DNA of 12,808 nt, taken from positions 1-12,808 of the forward strand of contig JAEKKE010000343.1 of assembly GCA_019510535.1 (NCBI GenBank), given 5' to 3'. A program made the position numbers and the translations under genes. Origin of the DNA: Acidobacteriota bacterium. GTDB lineage: Bacteria > Acidobacteriota > Terriglobia > Terriglobales > Acidobacteriaceae. How positions within the stretch are numbered: position 1 is the stretch's first letter; each line of letters begins with the position of its first letter. Positions 6,948 through 12,322 of this stretch are shown here, piece by piece. The notes beneath the pieces are model-generated. The model searched no databases and had not been told where the DNA came from. It saw only the letters and a list, made by a program, of their open reading frames with translations.

Positions 6948-7427
6948 CTAACCCTGATATGGTCCGCCCACTGCACCCCAGCCCCATTGCGGCATCGGTG
7001 CAGTCGTATCTTCCGTCACTACAGGATCAAGCTTCGAGTTGATCACAGCCAGACGCGAACCCCACTCCAGATAACCGACAAAGGCCGAACGGAACTCAGG
7101 ATCATCCGGCAGACCTACCTCGTCGGCGGTCTCCAGTAGCAGACTCATCCAGCGGCGGCGCTGCTCGTCTGTGAGATTACGACCCATGTGTTTGCGGATC
7201 ATGTGCGCGTGACCGCCATGCTCTTCGCTGTAAACCTTCGGTCCCCCAAGGACCTCGCCAACAAAGGCCGCGACATGCTGCGCGTGGTGCGGGTCCATCT
7301 GTGCGAAGACATCACGCAGCAACGGCTCCTGTGGTACTCGTTCGTAAAAGCGCACGAAGAGACGCTCAAGGGCCGGCGAACCACCGGCCCACTCATAGAG
7401 CGTGGGAACTGTTTTCTGCTCGCTCAT
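6948..7427 (-). CDS. Group II truncated haemoglobin
   Basis: This small haem protein of the 2-over-2 globin fold has 159 residues and probably binds O2 or NO, or takes part in redox protection. It has LYEWAGG (10-16), the B10 tyrosine in RFYERVP (Tyr28), the GG-rich segment YSEEHGGHAHMIRKH with the likely proximal haem ligand His80, and the G8 tryptophan of group II in RRRW (Trp93), then FRSAFVGYLEWGSRLA. A proline- and glycine-rich tail follows after about residue 133. The frame is open upstream into the neighbouring repeat. ATG at 7427 is chosen because the family homology starts there. TATCCT at 7434-7439 (minus strand) lies 6 bases before this ATG and could be a -10 of a leaderless mRNA, but no -35 is evident. 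A MITE-like element ends only 20 bases upstream. Confidence 0.92.
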   Translation of the reverse strand: MSEQKTVPTLYEWAGGSPALERLFVRFYERVPQEPLLRDVFAQMDPHHAQHVAAFVGEVLGGPKVYSEEHGGHAHMIRKHMGRNLTDEQRRRWMSLLLETADEVGLPDDPEFRSAFVGYLEWGSRLAVINSKLDPVVTEDTTAPMPQWGWGAVGGPYQG

Positions 7428-7447
7428 GCCAGCAGGATACTCCGCAT

Positions 7448-7577
7448 GGGAGCGTTTTCCCTGCGGGTGTAATGTGGGGCTTCCGTATCTATGGGCGTTT
7501 TCCGCAATGAAAACGCCGCTGCGAAAACGCCGCTGCACGCAGTTTCCGGAATACCCAGTAACAGGGAAAACGCTCTA
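7448..7577. mobile_element. MITE-like element, copy 1 (130 bp, with internal 14-bp duplication)
   Basis: The right end, ACAGGGAAAACGCTCTA (7561-7577), is inverted at the left end, GGGAGCGTTTTCCCTGC (7448-7464); the outer TA of the left end has become GG. Read on the minus strand, it matches the element at 10344-10459 along its whole length at roughly 80%. The only length difference is a 14-base tandem duplication, GAAAACGCCGCTGC, at 7509-7522 and 7523-7536. An inner palindrome GGCGTTTTC/GAAAACGCC is shared. It has no coding capacity. The last three bases are the TAG stop of the SDR gene. It lies between the SDR gene and the haemoglobin gene. Confidence 0.75.
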
Positions 7578-8354
7578 ATAAATAGATCGCAGCAGGCCAC
7601 CCTCGGCGCGTACCGCAGCGCCCGTCGTTGCCGCACTCAGCGGGCTGGCCAGGTAGACGACCAGATTCGCCACCTCGGTGTCGTCAATCAGACGCTGTAG
7701 CAGCGAGCTCTGGCGATGCTTCTCGAAGAACTCCTTCTCCGCCTCCTCGGGCGTAGCGTTGGGCGTCGCAGCCATCTTCTGCAGGAACTCCACAATGCCC
7801 TCGCTGCGAGTGGGCCCAGGCATCACCGTGTTGACCGTCACGTTGGTTCCTCGCGTCGCCTCAGCCATGCCGCGGCTGATAGCGAGCTGCGCCGACTTGG
7901 TCATGCCATAGTGCACCATCTCGCCCGGAGTCATGATGCCACTCTCGCTGGAGATGAAGAGGATGCGGCCCTCGTTCTTCTTGAGCATCTGCGGGAAGTA
8001 GTGCCGCGCCAGGCGCACACCGCTCATCACGTTCACCTCGAAGAGCCGGAGCCAGTCCGCATCGGTAATGTCTTCAAACTTCTTCGGCTCATAGATCCCG
8101 AGGTTGTTCACCAGGATGTCGGTCGATGGGACAGCCTTGATGATGGCCTCGGCTCCTTCAGCCGTACCGGCATCCGCAACCAGCGTTGTCACCGCCGAGC
8201 CCAGCTCACCAAGCGCCGCCTTCAGCTTTTTCTCGTCACGGCCCGGAACAGTAACCCGTACCCCTTCAGCGATCAGCCCCTTTACGATTGCCAGACCAAT
8301 GCCGGCGCTCCCTCCGGTGACGAGCGCATGTTTGCCTTTGAGCTTGAGATCCAT
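7575..8354 (-). CDS. SDR-family NAD(P)-dependent oxidoreductase
   Basis: This is a 259-residue classical short-chain dehydrogenase with a Rossmann fold. The cofactor motif TGGSAGIG is at 13-20, NNLG at 83-86, the catalytic Asn108 in FEVNVMSG, then Ser135/Ser136 (FISSESG), Tyr149 and Lys153 in the YxxxK motif, and PGPTRSEG. The C-terminal GAAVRAEGGLLRSIY is a normal family ending, so the gene is not truncated. Arg39 after the second strand suggests NADP(H), but the substrate cannot be told. ATG at 8354 has an excellent ribosome site, GGAGG, about 6 bases upstream. Its stop codon TAG is formed by the first three bases of the MITE-like element. It is divergent from the toxin-antitoxin pair. Confidence 0.94.
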   Translation of the reverse strand: MDLKLKGKHALVTGGSAGIGLAIVKGLIAEGVRVTVPGRDEKKLKAALGELGSAVTTLVADAGTAEGAEAIIKAVPSTDILVNNLGIYEPKKFEDITDADWLRLFEVNVMSGVRLARHYFPQMLKKNEGRILFISSESGIMTPGEMVHYGMTKSAQLAISRGMAEATRGTNVTVNTVMPGPTRSEGIVEFLQKMAATPNATPEEAEKEFFEKHRQSSLLQRLIDDTEVANLVVYLASPLSAATTGAAVRAEGGLLRSIY

Positions 8355-8408
8355 GAATTCCTCCACAGCATCCGATGCCGTAAGCCGCTGGATCGACGCA
8401 GGCCCAAA

Positions 8409-8428
8409 GTTATAACTTTTGTTATACT
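8409..8428 (+). promoter_or_regulatory. Promoter and possible operator of the toxin-antitoxin operon
   Basis: GTTATAACTTTTGTTATAC (8409-8427) holds a self-complementary GTTATAAC and a second GTTATA 12 bases on, a candidate AbrB-type operator. TATACT at 8423-8428 is a 5/6 match to a -10. Its end is 6 bases before the GTG start at 8435, so the expected transcript starts at the GTG. No clear -35 is seen. Autoregulation by the antitoxin is the rule for such operons. Confidence 0.5.
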
Positions 8429-8434
8429 CACCTC

Positions 8435-8662
8435 GTGGCCACCACTATCAAGATCACCGCGATCGGAAATTCCGCGGGCATCATCCTGCCGAAGGAGACA
8501 CTGGCCCGCCTACATGTTGAAAAAGGCGACGTTCTCTATCTCACGGAGACCGCCGACGGTATCCAGCTCACGCCCTACGATGAAGAGTTCGCACGGCAGA
8601 TCGAGGCAATGGAGACGGTGATGCGAGAGAACCGTGATGTTCTTCGCCGTCTGGCCGAGTAA
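8435..8662 (+). CDS. AbrB/MazE/SpoVT-type antitoxin
   Basis: This 75-residue protein is the first gene of a type II toxin-antitoxin operon. Residues 1-47 form a swapped-hairpin AbrB DNA-binding domain (IKITAIGNSAGIILPKETLARL, then KGDVLYLTETADGIQLTPY). Residues 50-75 (FARQIEAMETVMRENRDVLRRLAE) look like an amphipathic helix of the kind that wraps and neutralises Doc toxins. GTG at 8435 has no Shine-Dalgarno site and sits 6 bases after a -10-like TATACT, so the mRNA is probably leaderless. The stop overlaps the toxin start in TAATG, which couples translation. It probably represses its own promoter through the GTTATA repeats just upstream. Confidence 0.93.
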   Translation: MATTIKITAIGNSAGIILPKETLARLHVEKGDVLYLTETADGIQLTPYDEEFARQIEAMETVMRENRDVLRRLAE

Positions 8663-9057
8663 TGATGCAGGAACCTCTCTGGATTAAGAAGCCGGCAGTC
8701 CTGCAGATTCACGCGCGCGAACTTTCCATCGACGGTGGTGCTCCTGGAGTTCGCGATGAAGGTCTGCTGGAATCGGCACTTGCGCGACCGCTGAATACCT
8801 TCGCTTATGACGACCAAGCAGTTCTGTTCGACCTGGCCGCCGACTATGCCTTCGGCATTGCCCGTAACCATCCGTGCGTGGACGGCAACAAACGCGCCGC
8901 CCTGCTGGCATGCGAAGGCTTTTTGTTCCTGAACGGCTACCGAGTCGTGTCAGAAAAGGAAGAAAAGTACCTGATGTACATCTGGATCGCAGCCGGACAG
9001 ATCAGTCAAGGCGAGTTCACTGATTGGCTGAAACAGCGTGCGACTCCAGTGAAATAG
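8662..9057 (+). CDS. doc: Death-on-curing (Doc) family toxin, Fic fold
   Basis: Doc toxins phosphorylate elongation factor Tu and stop translation. The 131-residue length is typical of chromosomal Doc homologues. The motif at 70-78 reads HPCVDGNKR, with the catalytic His70, Asp74, Asn76, Lys77 and Arg78 present. The usual Phe at the third position is Cys72. Upstream are the Doc-type VRDEGLLESALARP (30-43) and LAADYAFGIARN, downstream ALLACEGFLFLNGYRV. The start ATG at 8662 overlaps the antitoxin stop by one base. All catalytic residues are intact, so activity is expected unless the Phe-to-Cys change weakens folding. It ends 9 bases from the convergent GNAT gene. Confidence 0.94.
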   Translation: MMQEPLWIKKPAVLQIHARELSIDGGAPGVRDEGLLESALARPLNTFAYDDQAVLFDLAADYAFGIARNHPCVDGNKRAALLACEGFLFLNGYRVVSEKEEKYLMYIWIAAGQISQGEFTDWLKQRATPVK

Positions 9058-9066
9058 CTTCGGCTT

Positions 9067-9525
9067 TCACAGCGCACGCTGCATCAGCAGGCTGTCCAAC
9101 GCACGGTCGAACTTCCAACCGACACCCTGCAATACCCCGACGCGTACAAAGCCGAGCTTCTCATGCAGGCGCGCGGAAGCGGCATTTTCGTCGCCTCCGC
9201 CAATTACCGCCACCATCTGCCGGGCACCCCACTCGGTACAGCGCACCAACAACTGCTCCATTAGCAGGCGCCCGATCCCCTGTCCCGCAGCCTCATGGTG
9301 GATATAAACCGAGTTCTCCAGGGTGAATCGATACGCCGCCCGCGGACGATACGGCCCGGCGTAGGCATAGCCCAGCACGCGCCCATCCCGCTCCGCCACC
9401 AGCCAGGGCAGGCCCTTCTCCGCAATCGCCTTCATCCGCAGGAGGAGGACGTAATGCCCGTAGATCTCCGCAATCGCCTCCGCGTCCGCCGTCTCCACCG
9501 GACGCACCCGTATCTCTGTCGCCAT
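9067..9525 (-). CDS. GNAT N-acetyltransferase, phosphinothricin-acetyltransferase-like, with an apparent internal deletion
   Basis: This 152-residue acetyltransferase of the GNAT superfamily resembles Pat/Bar proteins. It has IRVRPVETADAEAIAEIYGHYV (5-26), PWLVAERDGRVLGYAYAGP (40-58), ENSVYIHHEAAGQGIGRLLMEQL with the acetyl-CoA loop at about 81-86, VAVIGGGDENAASARLHEKLGF and GVGWKFDRALDSLLMQR. Between HYV and PWLVAE there are only 13 residues; Pat family members have about 28, including a conserved TxxFxxxP strand. That strand appears to be missing in frame. Substrate binding may therefore differ, or the enzyme may be inactive. The start is unclear: ATG at 9525 fits the family, but its AAGGG is too close. 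The frame stays open upstream through a tandem repeat that supplies further ATG/GTG codons. Confidence 0.85.
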   Translation of the reverse strand: MATEIRVRPVETADAEAIAEIYGHYVLLLRMKAIAEKGLPWLVAERDGRVLGYAYAGPYRPRAAYRFTLENSVYIHHEAAGQGIGRLLMEQLLVRCTEWGARQMVAVIGGGDENAASARLHEKLGFVRVGVLQGVGWKFDRALDSLLMQRAL

Positions 9526-9534
9526 CCCTTCATC

Positions 9535-9626
9535 TTGCATCCGATTGGGCTTCGCTTGCATCCGATTGGGCTTCGCTTGCATCCGATTGAGCTTCGCTTG
9601 CACCCAAGCGGCCTTCGCCTGCACCC
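9535..9626. repeat. 21-bp tandem repeat (three near-perfect, one degenerate, one partial unit)
   Basis: Units lie at 9535-9555, 9556-9576, 9577-9597 (one change), 9598-9618 (degenerate) and the partial 9619-9626. The core reads CATCCGATTGGGCTTCGC. On the minus strand each unit in the GNAT frame encodes MQAKPNR or a variant (VQAKLNR, VQAKAAW) and opens with ATG or GTG. It fills the gap between the divergent GNAT and methyltransferase starts. It is not CRISPR-like because there are no spacers. Confidence 0.85.
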
Positions 9627-9635
9627 TTGATATAC

Positions 9636-10346
9636 GTGGCACGTAAGCAGACAGCTCCGGTCGTTCATCCCTTCGACGCAAAGTACGGCACTGAGACCGG
9701 CGGTCTTATCCCCGGACCGAAGCTCAAGACCGGCCACATGCACGACCGCCACAACACCGCCTACCACGGCACCGCGCCCTCGCTCTTCGCGCAACTGATG
9801 GAGCGCTGGCAGAACACCTGGACTCCAGTGCCGCCCAGCGACTACGCCTTTGTCGATGTCGGGGCCGGAAAAGGCCGCTCCTCTTTTCTGGCCGCGCGCA
9901 TGCACTTCCGCAGCGTGACCGGTGTCGAACTGAACCCGGTCCTGGCAGGAATCGCGCAGGAGAACATCGCCCGCTTCGCGCCCTATGCCGCCTCTCCCGT
10001 CAGCATCGTGGAGGGCGACATCATGACCCTGCCGCTGCCAGCCGGACCATTGCTGCTCTACCTCTTCAACCCCTTCAGCGCCACCGTGCTGCGCCGCCTC
10101 CTCAAGCGGCTGGACGCCCGCCAGGCCACCGCCCCCACGGCGCTAGACATTCTCTATGTGAACGACGAGCAGCGCGCCGTGCTGCTGAAACATGGTGGCC
10201 TGCGCGAGCTGTGGACTGGCGATCTGCACCTCTCCGACGAGGATGACGAGGCCGACCGCGCCACCATCCGCCGCGACGCGCATGGCCTCTACGCCGTGGA
10301 GGGTTATGAGCGCTGCAGCATCTGGAGATGGCAGATAAACGAGTAG
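9636..10346 (+). CDS. Class I SAM-dependent methyltransferase, substrate unknown
   Basis: This 236-residue protein has a Rossmann-type methyltransferase core. Motif I is FVDVGAGKGR at 72-81, an acidic SAM-ribose residue follows in GVELNP (95-100), then VEGDIMTLPLP (124-134) and LLYLFNPF (139-146) at the motif IV position. The N-terminal region HPFDAKYGTETGGL and YHGTAPSLFAQLME is typical of a group of uncharacterised small methyltransferases. The target is not known. The start is uncertain: GTG at 9636 is chosen, and TTG at 9627 adds three residues; neither has a ribosome site. Its stop TAG consists of the first three bases of the MITE-like element copy 2. It is divergent from the GNAT gene across the 21-bp tandem repeat. 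Confidence 0.9.
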   Translation: MARKQTAPVVHPFDAKYGTETGGLIPGPKLKTGHMHDRHNTAYHGTAPSLFAQLMERWQNTWTPVPPSDYAFVDVGAGKGRSSFLAARMHFRSVTGVELNPVLAGIAQENIARFAPYAASPVSIVEGDIMTLPLPAGPLLLYLFNPFSATVLRRLLKRLDARQATAPTALDILYVNDEQRAVLLKHGGLRELWTGDLHLSDEDDEADRATIRRDAHGLYAVEGYERCSIWRWQINE

Positions 10347-10459
10347 AGCATTTTCCCTGTTGCTGGGTATCCCGGAAGAGCAGTGCAGCGGCGTTTTCAT
10401 TGCGGAAAACGCCCATAGATACGAAGGCCCTACTCCACAACTACAGGGAAAATGCTCTA
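10344..10459. mobile_element. MITE-like element, copy 2 (116 bp)
   Basis: Perfect 17-base terminal inverted repeats, TAGAGCATTTTCCCTGT (10344-10360) and ACAGGGAAAATGCTCTA (10443-10459), start and end with TA, as expected of TA-targeting (IS630/Tc1-like) elements. An inner palindrome GGCGTTTTC/GAAAACGCC is at about 10389-10413. It encodes nothing. It is inverted relative to copy 1 at 7448-7577. The first TAG is the methyltransferase stop codon. The strong foldback may also act as a 3' RNA hairpin. The nearest downstream gene is the CHAD gene, 33 bases away. Confidence 0.78.
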
Positions 10460-10492
10460 GCCATCCTGCCCGTTCCAGTCATCTAACCGGAG

Positions 10493-11182
10493 ATGGCACG
10501 ACCGATTCAGGCACTTCGTGAGCAGGCCACCGCCCTGGAAGCCGCACTGGCCGTCTGTGTGGCGAATCTCCCCCCCTACCGCACAGAGGCTGCCGCGTTC
10601 CGGCGTGCCCTCAAATCCATCCGCAAAGAGGCTGGGCAGGTGCGTGATCTCGACGTGCTGCAAGAGATACTGCAAGGATTGCGGCTGCCGCAGCCCAACC
10701 ATCGTCAAAAGCTACTCAAGGCTCTTGATAAGAGCCGTCAGAAGCGGGCCGACGATCTGAAACAGGACCTGGAGCAGCACATTCCAAAAGTTGCAAAGGC
10801 GGTCGAAAAGCTCTTCGCCTCACTTAAGCCCGCCGAAGAGTTGACCCTTCCGCTCAGGCAGCTTCTGCCCCTGGCCGACACCTGGTACCAGAGACGCACA
10901 CGTGGTATGAAAGTCGTTCGTGAAGACGACCTGCACACCATTCGCAAGATGGCCAAGGTCGCCCGCTACATCGCCGAAACCGGACTGCCGGCCAAGCAGG
11001 CGACCACCGTCGCCGCGCGCTACAACCGCCTGCAGCAGAGCGGTGGGCACTGGCATGATGCATTGCTTCTTGCGCAAGAGGCAAAGAAAAAACTCGGCAA
11101 AAAAGATCCTCTGACAAAGCTGACAAGTGAGCGCGCAAAGACCCATCACAACAGCTTCGTCCGCCTGCTAAACGCCGCCTGA
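10493..11182 (+). CDS. CHAD domain protein, lacking the first conserved His/Arg helix
   Basis: CHAD domains are all-helical and rich in His, Arg and Lys; they bind inorganic polyphosphate. This 229-residue protein has the central RKEAGQVRDLDVLQEIL (44-60), a long charged helical middle part, the second conserved helix DLHTIRKMAKVARYIAET (147-164), and QQSGGHWHDALLLAQEA near the end. The first conserved helix, of the form VHxxRxxxRRxxA, is not visible. ALEAALAVCVA (residues 14-24) is joined directly to NLPPYRTEA, so some 25-35 residues seem to be missing. The start ATG at 10493 has an in-frame TAA only 9 bases upstream, so no longer form exists. GGAG touches the ATG and is too close to be a good ribosome site. 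The product may be only partly functional. Confidence 0.85.
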   Translation: MARPIQALREQATALEAALAVCVANLPPYRTEAAAFRRALKSIRKEAGQVRDLDVLQEILQGLRLPQPNHRQKLLKALDKSRQKRADDLKQDLEQHIPKVAKAVEKLFASLKPAEELTLPLRQLLPLADTWYQRRTRGMKVVREDDLHTIRKMAKVARYIAETGLPAKQATTVAARYNRLQQSGGHWHDALLLAQEAKKKLGKKDPLTKLTSERAKTHHNSFVRLLNAA

Positions 11183-11217
11183 GTTCAAGCGCACATCTGC
11201 TTCAAGTTGAAATTTTT

Positions 11218-11240
11218 GGGGACCCCGAGGGTAGGCACCC
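11218..11240. other. GC-rich palindromic cluster between convergent genes
   Basis: The 107-base gap between the CHAD and LysR gene ends holds a T5 run followed by GGGGACCCC (11218-11226), ACCCCGAGGGT (11222-11232) and GGGTAGGCACCC (11229-11240), which could fold in alternative ways. On the minus strand the cluster precedes AAAAATT, not a T run, and on the plus strand the T run comes before it. It is therefore not a proper terminator. A further short direct repeat, AACTAGCAA, lies at 11268-11276 and 11281-11289. Confidence 0.35.
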
Positions 11241-11289
11241 AATGCGGGTTATCGAATTTGCTGATCAACTAGCAATCCGGAACTAGCAA

Positions 11290-12183
11290 CTAGACTTTCC
11301 CTCCCGCTTCGCGGATGAGCTGCTGCAAATGACGCAGCACCGTCGATTCACGATCCGGCGACCAGGCCATCACCAAATCGATCGACGCGTTCTTCTGTTT
11401 AAGCGGGCAGAAGACAAGTCCGGTCTTCGGCAGCTCCTGCAGCGTGTTTGCCGGCAAAATGGCAATACCCTCGCCTGCCTGTACCAGCAGCACGATAGAG
11501 CTCCACACATTCGCTGTGTTCACAATCTCAGGCGAAAAGCCAGCTTCGGAGCAGAGCTCTATCATCTTGTCGAAGAGCGATGGAGAGGTCTCACGTGCAC
11601 ACATGACAAAACGCTCATGCGAGAGCGCACGGATGTCGACGACATCTCGCGCCAGGGGGTGATTCTTCGGCAGCACCGCATAGAGTGGATCCTTACGCAA
11701 CACCTCAGACGTGAGGAAATTGGAATACGGGACCTCAAGGCGGCGGGTAAAGGCAATGTCGATCGTGCCGTCAGCCAATGCCTTCCACTGCAGAGCCGGA
11801 ATCATTTCATGCAGCGCAATATGTACCCGCGGGTGCGACTGCCGGAAGCGCTGGATCAGCCGGGGAAAGTTCGGTCCGACGCCGCCGGTAAAGAACCCGA
11901 TGCGAATCTCACCCAGATCACCCGAGGCTGACAGCCGTGCCACCTTGATGGCGGCATCGGCGCCGGAGAGCAGCTTGCGCGCCTCCTTCAGAAATAATTC
12001 TCCGGGAGCGGTGAGTACCGTCCGCAGTCGCGAGCGGTCAAATAGTTGTACACCGAGCTCCGACTCAAGGTCGGCAATCTGTTCGCTGAGCGCCGACTGC
12101 GAGACATACAGGCGGCGGGCGGCGCGGGAAAAACCGCCATAATCCGCGACAGCTACAAAGTAGCGCAGATGACGCAGTTCCAT
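11290..12183 (-). CDS. LysR-family transcriptional regulator
   Basis: This 297-residue regulator has the standard LysR layout. The N-terminal winged helix-turn-helix is MELRHLRYFVAVADYGGFSRAARRLYVSQSALSEQIADLESELGVQLFDR (1-50; helix-turn-helix about 18-37), shown here by its start, SRAARRLYVSQSALSEQI. A linker helix follows, then a periplasmic-binding-protein-like effector domain beginning LGEIRIGFFTGG and containing GTIDIAFTRRL, YAVLPKNHPLA and VQAGEGIAILPAN. It resembles the CatM/BenM branch, but the effector is unknown. The start ATG at 12183 is chosen on family fit; ATG at 12192 adds three residues. It is divergent from the RND permease gene across 139 bases, the classic LysR-target arrangement, so regulation of that efflux system is likely. 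Confidence 0.94.
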   Translation of the reverse strand: MELRHLRYFVAVADYGGFSRAARRLYVSQSALSEQIADLESELGVQLFDRSRLRTVLTAPGELFLKEARKLLSGADAAIKVARLSASGDLGEIRIGFFTGGVGPNFPRLIQRFRQSHPRVHIALHEMIPALQWKALADGTIDIAFTRRLEVPYSNFLTSEVLRKDPLYAVLPKNHPLARDVVDIRALSHERFVMCARETSPSLFDKMIELCSEAGFSPEIVNTANVWSSIVLLVQAGEGIAILPANTLQELPKTGLVFCPLKQKNASIDLVMAWSPDRESTVLRHLQQLIREAGGKV

Positions 12184-12195
12184 ACCCGTCATCTT

Positions 12196-12210
12196 ATCGG
12201 TTTTTCCGAT
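12196..12210. promoter_or_regulatory. Candidate LysR operator (T-N11-A dyad)
   Basis: ATCGGTTTTTCCGAT is a perfect 5-base dyad with a 5-base centre and fits the LysR consensus T-N11-A. It lies 12 bases upstream of the regulator start, where autorepression would be expected. A further half-site, TGATCGG, occurs at 12287-12293, about 30 bases before the permease gene, and mirrors CCGATCA at 12206-12212. Confidence 0.45.
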
Positions 12211-12322
12211 CAGCCCCTTCGGAACAAAACGTGCGACTCTTAAGGGTGAAGACCAATCATTATTAGTAAGCCGTTTTCTTGCCGCGTGATCGGCTCGACA
12301 CTCTCCTTGAAGGAAGACGCCG

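Noticed and set aside
7716..8621. Plus-strand open frame of 301 codons
   Set aside because: It is antisense to the SDR gene and overlaps the antitoxin in another frame. No motifs.
9535..9626. Possible CRISPR array
   Set aside because: The 21-base units are directly adjacent with no spacers, and they read as a heptapeptide repeat in the GNAT frame.
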